Assembly: GCA_934120635.1 (NCBI GenBank)
Contig: CAKOUR010000002.1
Span: 1-64,000 of the forward strand
DNA from: an uncultured Bacilli bacterium
GTDB lineage: Bacteria; Bacillota_I; Bacilli_A; RF39; UBA660
DNA length: 64,000 nt
Direction: 5' to 3'
Below are positions 9,185 through 18,135 of this stretch, in pieces. Positions within the stretch are counted from its first letter, which is position 1. Each line of letters begins with the position of its first letter. The notes below the pieces were generated by a model that saw only the letters and a program-made list of their open reading frames with translations, was not told the origin of the DNA and ran no database searches. The position numbers and the translations under genes were made by a program.

Positions 9185-9238
9185 AAAAAAATACTTAATG
9201 AGTTCTTTTTCTAAGAGAGAGAACTTTTTTAGTATTTT
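9185..9238. terminator. Bidirectional terminator between ffh and GH25 gene
   Basis: Inner stem AGTTCT/AGAACT with a T run serves ffh. An outer AATACT/AGTATT pair with a T run on the other strand serves the lysozyme gene. Confidence 0.65.
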
Positions 9239-10452
9239 TATTTTTCTTTTAAATACATAATATCAATATCTACTAAAGTGTTTATTCCATTAATTTTTCC
9301 ATCACTACATATTTGCCACATGTTATATTCCTCTTTGTCTTTACTATCGCTTGTATAATGCGCTAACCATGTATTATATTCTTCTTTATACCAAACTGTA
9401 TCAAGATAATATTTACTAGAGTATAACAATGTTTGATACCCCTTTGTTTCTAATGGATTGAAAAAAGCATTTGCAATTTGATTTAAAGTATGAAAACTAA
9501 GATGATAACTTGTATATTGATTCCAATTTTCCCAATCAAAAGCTATTGGTAGGGATAAATTATAGTCTTTTAAATTTTTAGTTACCCACTCTGCTTGTTT
9601 TTTGGCTTCATTTGTACTTGTTGCATGTGAATAAAAATAAACACCAACTTTCATATTTCTTTTTAAAGCTGCTTCAATATTATTTATAAAATTAGGATCA
9701 ATTTCTATTTTTCCTGACTTTTTAGATTGGCCACCTATTTTAATCATGACAAACTCTACTCCTTCTGATTTAATTTTGTCAAAATCAATTTCTTCTTGCC
9801 ATTTTGATAAATCAAGACCTATTAACGTCTTTTCATTTTTATATTTTTTATAAATATCTTTAAAGTTGGTTATTGTTGTTGGTTCTGAATTTTCTTTTTT
9901 AGGAGTGTCTTTTTTTTCAGAAACAATTAAGGAAAATGACTTGCTAGTGACATTATTACTTTTATCTGTTGCTACAATTTTTAAAGGGTACTTCCCTACT
10001 TTGTTAAAATTATAATCTCCTATAATTTGACAGGTAACATCATCATCATAATCATCAGCACAAAATATTTTATCTAATAGATTATACTTATTTCCTTTTT
10101 CTATAAAATAAGTATTATTTACAACTACTGTTGGTGGTGTTACATCTTTAATTTCTACTAATGCATATTTATTTTCAATAAATCCATAATGATTATAATA
10201 AGAAATTTGAACTTTTCTTTTTCCTACTGTATTTGTATCTATTAAAGAATTTGTTACTAATTTACCATTTAGATTTTCTATTAAATCTTTGGTATGTATA
10301 GTATCCCTAAAATTATAAGTAATGTTTTTCTTTAAGATTAGATCTTCAGTATTTGTAAAATAGAGATATACAATCAAAGAACATAAAAAAAATAATGATA
10401 TTGATAAGAAAACAAGTAGTTGGATCTTATGGTTTTGAAGATTTATTTTCAT
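9238..10452 (-). CDS. Membrane-anchored GH25 lysozyme with two Ig-like domains
   Basis: A 404-residue cell-wall hydrolase. An N-terminal membrane segment (about residues 10-32) anchors it outside the cell. Two bacterial Ig-like (HYR/DUF5011-type) modules follow, each marked by DVTPPTV- or VGKYPLKIVATDKSNN-like sequence. The C-terminal GH25 catalytic domain starts at GLDLSKWQ (about 212), with FDWEN near 306 carrying the acidic catalytic residues. GH25 enzymes cleave the MurNAc-GlcNAc bond of peptidoglycan. GAGGTGG precedes the ATG. It is monocistronic, with its own terminator shared with ffh. Likely a wall-remodelling enzyme. Confidence 0.88.
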   Translation of the reverse strand: MKINLQNHKIQLLVFLSISLFFLCSLIVYLYFTNTEDLILKKNITYNFRDTIHTKDLIENLNGKLVTNSLIDTNTVGKRKVQISYYNHYGFIENKYALVEIKDVTPPTVVVNNTYFIEKGNKYNLLDKIFCADDYDDDVTCQIIGDYNFNKVGKYPLKIVATDKSNNVTSKSFSLIVSEKKDTPKKENSEPTTITNFKDIYKKYKNEKTLIGLDLSKWQEEIDFDKIKSEGVEFVMIKIGGQSKKSGKIEIDPNFINNIEAALKRNMKVGVYFYSHATSTNEAKKQAEWVTKNLKDYNLSLPIAFDWENWNQYTSYHLSFHTLNQIANAFFNPLETKGYQTLLYSSKYYLDTVWYKEEYNTWLAHYTSDSKDKEEYNMWQICSDGKINGINTLVDIDIMYLKEK

Positions 10453-10586
10453 TTTACCACCTCAATATGTTTTATTATATCATTTATATTTTTGATAGTA
10501 AATTATTATTTTTAGTTAAAATTTTTGAAGATAGTTTTTTCTTGCTCTATCTTATACTATTTTATTTAATTTTGAATTAAAAAGTA

Positions 10587-11177
10587 CTAAATTGAATTTT
10601 TGTTTTCTAATTTTATTGTTCTTTTTTTGCCATGACCTGCTAATGTGGGAATAAATTCTTCATAATGATAGTTTTCTTTTTTTATTTGATTATATGAATG
10701 TTTTAAGTGATAATACTGAATTAGCATTAAGGTCATAATATAGTACTTTTCTACGGCTTTATCATAATCTTCTTGTAAAATAGACTGATGAATATTTTTT
10801 AGAGCATTTTGATAAAGTCCTGAAGACATTTCTTTTTTATTCTTATCTTGTAAAATTTTATTAGCGATCATTGGTCCTATAACATCATATTCTTTTAAAA
10901 TGGCATAGTATTTGGCATTTTTTTGGAGTATATTGTCACGAAAACTTCTGAAATCATCTAAAAGTTTATCGTGATCGTTTAATCCTAAAATTTTACAGCA
11001 AATTGTTGTTATAAAACATCCACTTGATTCTTCTTTTCTATAGATTGGACATTCATCGTAATTATAATCTCTACAATATTTATAATATTCTGTTTCTGCT
11101 ACCCTTTGGTTAGTTTTATTGCACCAATAGTCACCACTGAAGATTCCTCCATTAAACTGATAATAACTGCACGACAT
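10587..11177 (-). CDS. CFI-box-containing hypothetical protein
   Basis: A protein of about 196 residues. The N-terminal third is rich in Cys and aromatic residues (SCSYYQFNGG, CRDYNYDECPIY), suggesting a small metal-binding domain. The middle has GCFITTICCKILG, the CFI-box motif seen in many uncharacterised bacterial proteins. The rest is helical. Start at 11177 is preferred because AAAGAAGGA lies just upstream; the longer form would overlap the preceding gene by a few bases only. It follows a TVP38-like membrane gene. Function unknown. Confidence 0.6.
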   Translation of the reverse strand: MSCSYYQFNGGIFSGDYWCNKTNQRVAETEYYKYCRDYNYDECPIYRKEESSGCFITTICCKILGLNDHDKLLDDFRSFRDNILQKNAKYYAILKEYDVIGPMIANKILQDKNKKEMSSGLYQNALKNIHQSILQEDYDKAVEKYYIMTLMLIQYYHLKHSYNQIKKENYHYEEFIPTLAGHGKKRTIKLENKNSI

Positions 11178-11227
11178 TGTTATTCCTTCTTTCTTGGTAC
11201 TTATCATATATAAAAAAAAGCACTTTG

Positions 11228-11809
11228 TCAATCTGATAGTGCTGGTAAATAATAAGAAAATAAGCTATAAAAGATTAATGAAAATGGTTTCCCAATTAAG
11301 ATGATTAGAAGAAATTTTTTTAAGTTCATTTTGCTTAATCCTGCTATATAGCACAATAGATCATCTGGAAGTCCTGGTAAAAAAATTCCCCAAAAAAAGA
11401 TTGTTGTAAATTGATTGTTTTGAATATATTTTAAATATTTATTAATAGTTTCTTCTGAAAAGAGTTTTTCTACTATTTTTATACCATAAATCCTAGATAA
11501 GAGAAAAGCTACTAATGAACCTAATACTAGTCCTATATAATTATAGATAAATCCTAATAATGGACCAAATGCTAAAACACCTGCAAGACAACTTGCCCCA
11601 CCAGGAATTACTGGAAATACAACTTGAGCAATTTGTAATAAAATAAAAATTATACAAGCAAATATACCAAATTTTTTCATATATTCTGCTAAGACTGTTT
11701 TATCTTCTAACACCCCCAATTTAAAAGCATAAATAATAAATATAATTAGAAGTATTGTTGTAATTAATGTAATAATATTAAAAATTCTTTTTAGTTTGTC
11801 TTTCCGCAT
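11228..11809 (-). CDS. TVP38/TMEM64 (VTT domain) membrane protein
   Basis: A 193-residue polytopic membrane protein. It carries the VTT/SNARE-associated domain: an N-terminal helix, FPVIPGGASCLAGVLAFGPLLG with its re-entrant-type PGG element, and FLPGLPDDLLCYIAGLSKM near residue 145, typical of TVP38/TMEM64 and DedA relatives. These families are linked to lipid scrambling and membrane homeostasis; the exact substrate is not known here. The preceding glycosyltransferase gene is 60 bp away, read in the same direction. Confidence 0.8.
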   Translation of the reverse strand: MRKDKLKRIFNIITLITTILLIIFIIYAFKLGVLEDKTVLAEYMKKFGIFACIIFILLQIAQVVFPVIPGGASCLAGVLAFGPLLGFIYNYIGLVLGSLVAFLLSRIYGIKIVEKLFSEETINKYLKYIQNNQFTTIFFWGIFLPGLPDDLLCYIAGLSKMNLKKFLLIILIGKPFSLIFYSLFSYYLPALSD

Positions 11810-11870
11810 GTTATCACTTTTCTTTCTTTAATTAATCTATTTATATTATAAGAATTTTTAAATTAGCTTG

Positions 11871-12896
11871 TCAATTCTTTTCTCTTCTTTTTATTAGTTT
11901 ACGTCTTTGTTGACTTAAGCTTTCTTGTTCATGTGTTAAATTAATATATTCTTTGGTAATATCTTCTTTAGCCATTGCACTAAAAAGATCAAAATCTATA
12001 TTTTTAAGACTTCCATATTTTTGATAGGCTAATTGATAGATTAATTTTTTTAATTCTTCTATTTTTTGCTTGGGAATATTCCAATACTCTAGTTCTTCTA
12101 TTCTTTTGAAGATGGCTGCAAAACAAATCATATATAATGATTCGTGATATTTTCTTTTTTGTATAGGAGAAATGGAATTCATAATACCATCAGTAATTTT
12201 AAAAATATCTAATATTTTATTGTTTACTTGATAGTTAATAGATGAAACTCCTCTTCTGATATCTCTTCGATAAAAGTAATCATTATTACTTAGCTCTAAG
12301 ATATTTTTTGCTTTTATTGCAGATGTTATGGTAAATAAAATATCTTCCCATTTGCAATTTTCAATAAATTTTTTCCCTTTTAAAAATGACTTTTTAAATA
12401 GTTTATTACAAACTGATGGGCTTAGATTAGGAAGTTCATCTATTTTGTTTTTATTTGTAATTAATCTAAAATGTTTTGTCAATGAATAATTTAAGTTTTG
12501 ATTTAAATAAGAATTATCTTTAACAAACATAATTCTAGTTTCTATAATATCTGGTAATTTATTTTCTTTAGCTAATTCATACATTATTTGATACATTGTT
12601 TTGCTCACATAGTCATCGCAGTCAACGAAACCAATATATTCTCCATTAGCAATTTCTAAACCTTTATTTCTAGTTGCTCCTTGACCTATATTTTTTTTGT
12701 TTTGATATACTTTTATTTTAGGATATTTTTGTGAATATTTTTTTAAAATAGCAAGTGATTTGTCATTTGAAGCATCATCAATTGTAATTATTTCTATATC
12801 TTCTAGAGTTTGGCTGATTAATGAATCTAGGCAATCTTTTAGATATAGTTCTCCATTATGTACTGGAACTATAATACTTATTTTATTTTTATTCAA
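11871..12896 (-). CDS. Family 2 glycosyltransferase
   Basis: A 341-residue GT-A fold transferase. The nucleotide-sugar domain fills the first 120 residues: SIIVPVHNGELYL, TIDDASNDKS, NKGLEIANGEYIGFVDCDDYV, with the metal-binding DxD element in CDD. No membrane segment is seen, so it is cytosolic or peripheral. The C-terminal part is helical and charged. Donor and acceptor are unknown; teichoic-acid or capsule side-chain transfer is typical for this type. It is near other envelope glycan genes. Confidence 0.85.
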   Translation of the reverse strand: MNKNKISIIVPVHNGELYLKDCLDSLISQTLEDIEIITIDDASNDKSLAILKKYSQKYPKIKVYQNKKNIGQGATRNKGLEIANGEYIGFVDCDDYVSKTMYQIMYELAKENKLPDIIETRIMFVKDNSYLNQNLNYSLTKHFRLITNKNKIDELPNLSPSVCNKLFKKSFLKGKKFIENCKWEDILFTITSAIKAKNILELSNNDYFYRRDIRRGVSSINYQVNNKILDIFKITDGIMNSISPIQKRKYHESLYMICFAAIFKRIEELEYWNIPKQKIEELKKLIYQLAYQKYGSLKNIDFDLFSAMAKEDITKEYINLTHEQESLSQQRRKLIKRREKN

Positions 12897-13078
12897 AAAA
12901 AGTCACTTCCTTATAAGTATTTATATTATACTACAATTTTTAATTAAGAAAGAAAAACTAACTTCTAGTTAAGTTTTATACTTCTCAGTTATTAATTTTG
13001 ACTTTCACTTGTATTTAAATTATTTTTTTTGAATTTATGTTAAAATTAGGTAAGAAATTTGATAAAGGTGGTAAAAAT

Positions 13079-13324
13079 ATGAACAAATATGATTTTAATG
13101 ATATAGTTATTAAAATTAAGCTTTTAGAGTTGAAGTTAAAAAGAATTTCTTTTGAAAAGAGACATCATAATAATTTAAAATATCATGCTTTTTCTTTTAA
13201 GAAAAGAAAAAAATGGATAGAAAAATATAATTTTTTATTAGAGGAAGAGGAAATAAGTTTTGCTAATTTATATAATGCTTATGAAGAATTTTCTCAAATG
13301 ATGTCGCTAAAAAAAAAGCAATAA
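13079..13324 (+). CDS. Hypothetical small basic protein
   Basis: Not recognised. It is about 81 residues, highly charged and predicted helical, with a KRISFEKRHH basic patch. The start at 13079 is chosen because AAAGGTGG lies 8 bp upstream; an ATG at 13037 lacks such a site. It stands alone on the plus strand between minus-strand genes and ends 3 bp before the next convergent gene. Confidence 0.5.
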   Translation: MNKYDFNDIVIKIKLLELKLKRISFEKRHHNNLKYHAFSFKKRKKWIEKYNFLLEEEEISFANLYNAYEEFSQMMSLKKKQ

Positions 13325-13327
13325 ATA

Positions 13328-14818
13328 TTATGCTTTTTCTTGATTATTTGCCTTATATTCATATAACATAAATATTCCATCTTTATGGAGAAGTTTGTAA
13401 TTAGATGAGGCAGCTAAAATTTGATTTAAATCTGTATTCTTATATATTAGAATATGGGTTATTCCATATTTTTGAAATACTCTACCATATTTTTCAGTAA
13501 TTTTCATTGATTCATTAAAAATGTCTGTTTTATGATTAAATGGTTTAGTATATAGATCACTTCTTGAATCTACAAATACTTTTATATCTTTATAAATTAG
13601 ATAACTTCCAAAATCGTACTCATTATAGAGTTTGACTTTTTTCATGTCTAAATTTTTTTCCATATAATCTACCATAGTTACTGGATAAGTATTAATATCT
13701 ATAAATTGTTCTTTACTATTAATATGATAAACAATTCCTGATGTAATGATAATAGTTACTAATACTATGAAAACACTATACCATGGTAATTCAAAATCTA
13801 AAGTATTGGTGCTATTAATTAAACCGATATTAGAGATTAATCGACATAAATAAAACATTCCTATTACTGCTAATAGGGCAATATGTCTGACTGATAGAAA
13901 TGACATAAATAATAGTCCTAAAATCATAAATAAGTCTGAAAGGCGAATTTTTACTTTGGTAAAGATTAATGGAACAAGTAATATAAATAAGTATCCTATT
14001 ACAAAAAAGTTTTCTATTAATACTAATGGTTTATGTTCATTAATATATTCCATAGTATTTCCCTGTAATATTTTGATAAAGTAAGTATAAGGTACATCTC
14101 CAATTGGAGTTAATAATCCTAATGGTAAACTTATTAAGAAAACTAATCCTAAGTATTTGATATTTTTATTTTGAGTAAGTTCTATCTTCTTTTCAAAAAT
14201 TCCTAATTTTGGTTTGTTTTTTATTTTGACAGTTATTCTTGAAATGAAGTATTCTGCTAAGTATGGTAACATTAATATGAAATAAAATGGCCATACTGCG
14301 GCATGAAGATTAGCAATTAAAATACTTATAAGTAATAATCCAATTATATATCTTTTTTTTCCTTCTTTTAATAAGTTTTCTATTAAAATAATTTCTATTA
14401 AAAATAGTAAATAAGTAATTAATTGGGCTCTTGTTGTTATAAATCTTGCTAACATTATCATTGCTAAAATACTAAATAATAAACTAATGAAATAACTTTT
14501 GTTTTTCTTAATATTAGCAAAATAAAAGATTATTCCGATTATCATAAAGATAAGTATTGTAGTTTGATATAATCCTTGAAATCCTCCTAATTTATATATT
14601 TTATAAGTAATTACATCATATAACCAGTGTGGATAAGTATAATCTAATTTATGAATAGAAAAATGATCCTTCATATCTATTCCATTTTTTACTATTGATT
14701 CTCCTACTTTAATTGTATAGAATGTGTCGTTTTGAAAAGCTCTAGATGTAAATGCTACACATATCATTAATATAATTAAAATGCTAACTATAATTAGTGG
14801 TCTTTTGTTATTTTTCAT
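13328..14818 (-). CDS. Polytopic membrane protein, possible membrane glycosyltransferase
   Basis: A 496-residue integral membrane protein with about eleven hydrophobic helices and an extracellular C-terminal domain of some 110 residues. The first loop (AFQNDTFYTIKVGE, then YPHWLYDV) resembles the acidic first loop of GT-C/PMT-like membrane glycosyltransferases, but no signature is certain. The start (GGGAGG site) overlaps the sugar nucleotidyltransferase gene by 11 bp, so the two are translationally coupled. A role in transferring a lipid-linked sugar is plausible inference. Confidence 0.55.
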   Translation of the reverse strand: MKNNKRPLIIVSILIILMICVAFTSRAFQNDTFYTIKVGESIVKNGIDMKDHFSIHKLDYTYPHWLYDVITYKIYKLGGFQGLYQTTILIFMIIGIIFYFANIKKNKSYFISLLFSILAMIMLARFITTRAQLITYLLFLIEIILIENLLKEGKKRYIIGLLLISILIANLHAAVWPFYFILMLPYLAEYFISRITVKIKNKPKLGIFEKKIELTQNKNIKYLGLVFLISLPLGLLTPIGDVPYTYFIKILQGNTMEYINEHKPLVLIENFFVIGYLFILLVPLIFTKVKIRLSDLFMILGLLFMSFLSVRHIALLAVIGMFYLCRLISNIGLINSTNTLDFELPWYSVFIVLVTIIITSGIVYHINSKEQFIDINTYPVTMVDYMEKNLDMKKVKLYNEYDFGSYLIYKDIKVFVDSRSDLYTKPFNHKTDIFNESMKITEKYGRVFQKYGITHILIYKNTDLNQILAASSNYKLLHKDGIFMLYEYKANNQEKA

Positions 14819-15710
14819 GACTTTCCTCCCATAATTTTTCTGGATAAATTCCTTCTTTGATTAATCCCTTTATGTATTCTTTTAATTTATCTTTGTCTTC
14901 TTTATAGGTCATTCCCTGAAAGGAGGCTGTTGTAGATAAGACTTTCATGTCTGAATTTCCTTCATCAATTGTTTTTTGAACAATTGATGGTAAATAAAAC
15001 TCTTTTGTTTCTAAATTTTTTTCTTGAAGAAGAAATTCTTCGAAATAATTAGTGGCATCTTTAAATATTTCTTGGGTAAATCCAAATAAGTTCAATGATA
15101 CTAATGTATTTTCTGGTAATTCTTGATTTTCTTCTTCAGAAGAAATAATTTTATTTCCTATTTTTTCAATTTTTGTATACTCTGTTATTTTTTTTAAGAA
15201 ACCATTCTTTATTTCACATATTCCTCTTGATACACTGCCGTTATCACTTAAAGTATTTTTTAATAAATATGCTACCATTGCATAATGATTTTTTGTATCT
15301 TTTGTTTCTTCTTTTAAAAAATTTCCTAATTTTATAAAAGCATCTCTTCCATAAAAGTCATCAGCATTAATTACCATAAATGGGGCATCTACTTGATTTC
15401 TGCTTGCTAATAAGGCTTGACCTGTTCCCCAGGGTTTAGTTCTTTTTTGTTTTACTTTAATTGGTGTATCTTCTAATTCTTGATAAGCATAGCAAACTTT
15501 AATATACTTTTCTATTCTTTTCCCAATTGTTTTTCTAAATTCTTCTTCCATATCTTTTCTAATAACAAAAATTACTTTGTTAACTCCAGCTTTTTTTGCA
15601 TCATAAATTGAGTAATCAATCAAAAACTCCCCGTTTAATCCTACTGGTGTTAGTTGTTTTAATCCGCCAAAACGGCTTCCCATGCCCGCTGCCATTACTA
15701 CTAAATTCAC
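14808..15710 (-). CDS. Sugar nucleotidyltransferase
   Basis: A 300-residue nucleotidyltransferase of the NTP_transferase type that would activate a sugar phosphate to a nucleotide sugar. The N-terminal signature MAAGMGSRFGGLKQL binds the nucleotide. INADDFYG near residue 112 carries the metal-binding Asp, and a PWGTGQALL sugar-site motif precedes it. The sugar is not known. It overlaps its neighbours on both sides (4 and 11 bp), forming a three-gene unit with a DUF3267 protease and a polytopic membrane protein. Confidence 0.8.
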   Translation of the reverse strand: MNLVVMAAGMGSRFGGLKQLTPVGLNGEFLIDYSIYDAKKAGVNKVIFVIRKDMEEEFRKTIGKRIEKYIKVCYAYQELEDTPIKVKQKRTKPWGTGQALLASRNQVDAPFMVINADDFYGRDAFIKLGNFLKEETKDTKNHYAMVAYLLKNTLSDNGSVSRGICEIKNGFLKKITEYTKIEKIGNKIISSEEENQELPENTLVSLNLFGFTQEIFKDATNYFEEFLLQEKNLETKEFYLPSIVQKTIDEGNSDMKVLSTTASFQGMTYKEDKDKLKEYIKGLIKEGIYPEKLWEESHEK

Positions 15711-16405
15711 ATTATCCCTCCTACTATTTTAAAAACAATTAAGAACAAAATTAAACTTATCAAAAAATAAGATGGTTTGGAAATAATTATTTTTCTTTGA
15801 TCGTGACTTTGCATTTCTTTAGTATAAATACCTTTTTCTTTTAAAATTATTCCTAATACTTTTTTTCTTGATACATCATGTTTAGATATTACAGTAAATG
15901 AAGTACAATCATCTAAATCAAGATAAATAATATCATTAGGACATTTAAAAAAATAAATTATCATCATAATATCTCCGATAGAACTTGTAATATTTAATAT
16001 GGATAAAAATATTAGTTCATAAGAATTAATAATAATTCCAATAATTAAAGTTAATATTCCTAAAAATACTACTGGTAATGATAATGAAATTAATATATCC
16101 TTTTTACTAATATTTTTCTTACACATACAATAGAAAACTCCTTTTTCTAATGATATTCCTAATGTAATATTCTTTAGTTTTACATCTTTTATTAGCAAAA
16201 AACCAATTCCATGAAAAAGTTCATGAAGAATTAAATAGAAAAACATTGCTAAAAATAATTCTATCATGTCTAAATGAATGATGAGATTTTGATTTTTTTC
16301 TAATAAATATATGGGTATTGATATTATTAGAAAAAGAATAATTGCTAAAATATTTAACCATTTCATATCAAATGTATAAGTGTAATAATTTATCTTTTCT
16401 TTCAT
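15707..16405 (-). CDS. DUF3267 membrane metalloprotease
   Basis: A 232-residue membrane protein with about five helices. The zinc-protease motif HELFHG sits at about residues 61-66 inside a hydrophobic segment, and SIGDIMM near 142 could supply the third ligand, as in site-2-type proteases. This matches the DUF3267 family of putative zincins. Substrate unknown. It is first in an overlapping three-gene operon with sugar-nucleotide genes. The ribosome site is weak. Confidence 0.75.
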   Translation of the reverse strand: MKEKINYYTYTFDMKWLNILAIILFLIISIPIYLLEKNQNLIIHLDMIELFLAMFFYLILHELFHGIGFLLIKDVKLKNITLGISLEKGVFYCMCKKNISKKDILISLSLPVVFLGILTLIIGIIINSYELIFLSILNITSSIGDIMMIIYFFKCPNDIIYLDLDDCTSFTVISKHDVSRKKVLGIILKEKGIYTKEMQSHDQRKIIISKPSYFLISLILFLIVFKIVGGIM

Positions 16406-16581
16406 ATCCTAATCACAATATCATTATATCATAGTCTATACTTCTTTAGGTATGAATTTAATTATTAGTAAATAAATAGTTTGTTTTATTGATAAAAAAG
16501 TTTTTTATCTATATCTTATTAATAATAAAATGTACAAGTATATAAAAATATTTTCTGTTATTAAATTTTTATCAAAGATTA

Positions 16582-16611
16582 AAAAATCTCATTTCTATTT
16601 TTTAGAAATGA
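16582..16611 (-). terminator. Terminator after the RsiV-like gene
   Basis: Minus strand 9-bp stem TCATTTCTA/TAGAAATGA followed by GATTTTTT, 20 bp past the stop codon. The rest of 16406-16632 shows no feature. Confidence 0.65.
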
Positions 16612-16632
16612 AATTTTATTAGAATGGATAAA

Positions 16633-17427
16633 TCATTTTATTTTATATTTATCAAATAAATATTGGTTAATGTTCTCTTTAGCAATATCGATTGTTATTA
16701 TTCCAGAAGCACCATCAGTAATAGAATATTTTGGGAAATTTATCTTAATTCCATTATTTGTAAAATACCAGTTGCCATCTTTATTTAATTCTTCTTTTAC
16801 TTTTTCTTTCCAATTTTCTATAAGAGTATAATTGTTTTTTTCAAGTTCATTAATGCTACTATTATATAAATAGTCATAAACCCCAGTGCCGATATCATTA
16901 AGTTTTAGTAAATTTCCAGTAGCAGCATCAAAATTGTAACCTTCATCACTTGTCCAACCAACTCCTCCAAAATCACCATCCATACTTGCTGTAATTGTTA
17001 ATCTGTTATCATTTATTATACCGGTTTTAAATAAATAATTAACTCCTACTACTTGATAATTATTTTCTTTTGTTTCATCTGCCATATTTTTGATTTCTTC
17101 CCATTGTTTATCAGAAATTAAGTTTAGTTTAGTTTCTATTGAAGATGCTGCATCTTCGTTTTTATCATTTGAAATCTTAATAATGTTTCTTTTACTCTTT
17201 GTGCTTTCAACATTTTGGCTATTTTTTGTAACATAAACTTCTTCCTTGTAATTTATGGTATATGTATTTTTTTCTTCATTAGAATTATCTTGAGTTCCCA
17301 TATTTTGTTTATTCGAATTTACGTTAAATGAGATTGTATTAGTTGCTAATAGAATACATAAAGCAAGCAACATTACTATAATGATACTCATTAATAGTAC
17401 AATTAATATATTTCCTTTATTTTTCAT
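16633..17427 (-). CDS. Membrane-anchored RsiV-like (DUF3298) protein
   Basis: A 264-residue protein with one N-terminal membrane segment (about 7-30), a polar linker and an outer domain. The C-terminal half has YNFDAATGNLLKLNDI followed by helical and beta segments ending NGIKINFPKYSI, the pattern of DUF3298 (with DUF4163 before it) as in RsiV and PdaC of Bacillus. In RsiV this domain senses lysozyme, but here there is no sigma-factor-binding N-terminus and no sigma gene beside it. Its membrane segment is nearly the same as in the next gene upstream. Confidence 0.6.
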   Translation of the reverse strand: MKNKGNILIVLLMSIIIVMLLALCILLATNTISFNVNSNKQNMGTQDNSNEEKNTYTINYKEEVYVTKNSQNVESTKSKRNIIKISNDKNEDAASSIETKLNLISDKQWEEIKNMADETKENNYQVVGVNYLFKTGIINDNRLTITASMDGDFGGVGWTSDEGYNFDAATGNLLKLNDIGTGVYDYLYNSSINELEKNNYTLIENWKEKVKEELNKDGNWYFTNNGIKINFPKYSITDGASGIITIDIAKENINQYLFDKYKIK

Positions 17428-17449
17428 TATTTATCTCCCTTTTACTAAG

Positions 17450-17959
17450 TTACTTTTCATATTCAATATAACTATTTTCTTTACTTATAGTAGAAGTACT
17501 ATTTAACACTACGTTAATTAAATCAGTTTGTCCTGTTTTATAATAAATTTTATCTACTCCGTCTGCTAATAATTCATCTGATTCTCCATGACCATATAGG
17601 TATAATTTATGGTCTTTTAAATAGAAAATCTTACTACTAGCACCAGCACTTCCTCTTCCTGTTAAAGCTTCTTCTGCTTCTATTGTTTCAGTTCCATAAG
17701 AAGTATTAAATGTAAATTTTTTTGATGTGTTATTATCATTAGATTTATCTTCAGTTTTAGCTTCACTATTTATATCATTATTAGTTGTAATTTTGTCTGT
17801 ATTTTCTGATTTAGTATTTGTTTTATCACTAGTGGTTTCATTTTCGTTTTTAGTCGTAATTGTCAATGTATCTGTTGCAAATAAAACACATAATACTGCT
17901 AATATTATTATAATTATTCCCATTAATAAAATAACTATACTATTAGATTCTTTATTCAC
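17450..17959 (-). CDS. Membrane-anchored orphan protein
   Basis: Not recognised. It has about 169 residues: one membrane segment, a long Thr/Asn/Lys/Asp-rich linker (about 35-80) and a small outer beta-rich domain (YGTETIEAEEALTGRG, then LYLYGHGESDEL). The start is taken as GTG at 17959, 8 bp after AAAGGAG. The membrane segment (IVILLMGIIIIILAVLCVLFAT) closely resembles that of the following RsiV-like protein, so both share an anchoring module and likely one transcript (22 bp apart). Confidence 0.55.
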   Translation of the reverse strand: MNKESNSIVILLMGIIIIILAVLCVLFATDTLTITTKNENETTSDKTNTKSENTDKITTNNDINSEAKTEDKSNDNNTSKKFTFNTSYGTETIEAEEALTGRGSAGASSKIFYLKDHKLYLYGHGESDELLADGVDKIYYKTGQTDLINVVLNSTSTISKENSYIEYEK

Positions 17960-18093
17960 ATTAATTTCTCCTTTCACTTTAACTATAACATAATAAAGGT
18001 AAAAAGCAAGACAAATTGATGTAGAAGCTTTTATTTACAATTAAATGTAAATAAAAAATATTAATAAAGTGTTTTTAGGAATATTTATACAAA

Positions 18094-18126
18094 AAAATAC
18101 ATCTAAATTTCTAGGTGTATTTTTTA
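18094..18126 (-). terminator. Terminator after 309-aa helical protein gene
   Basis: Minus strand stem ATACACCTA/TAGATGTAT with a T run, just past the stop codon at 18136. Confidence 0.6.
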
Positions 18127-18135
18127 TCAATTTTG

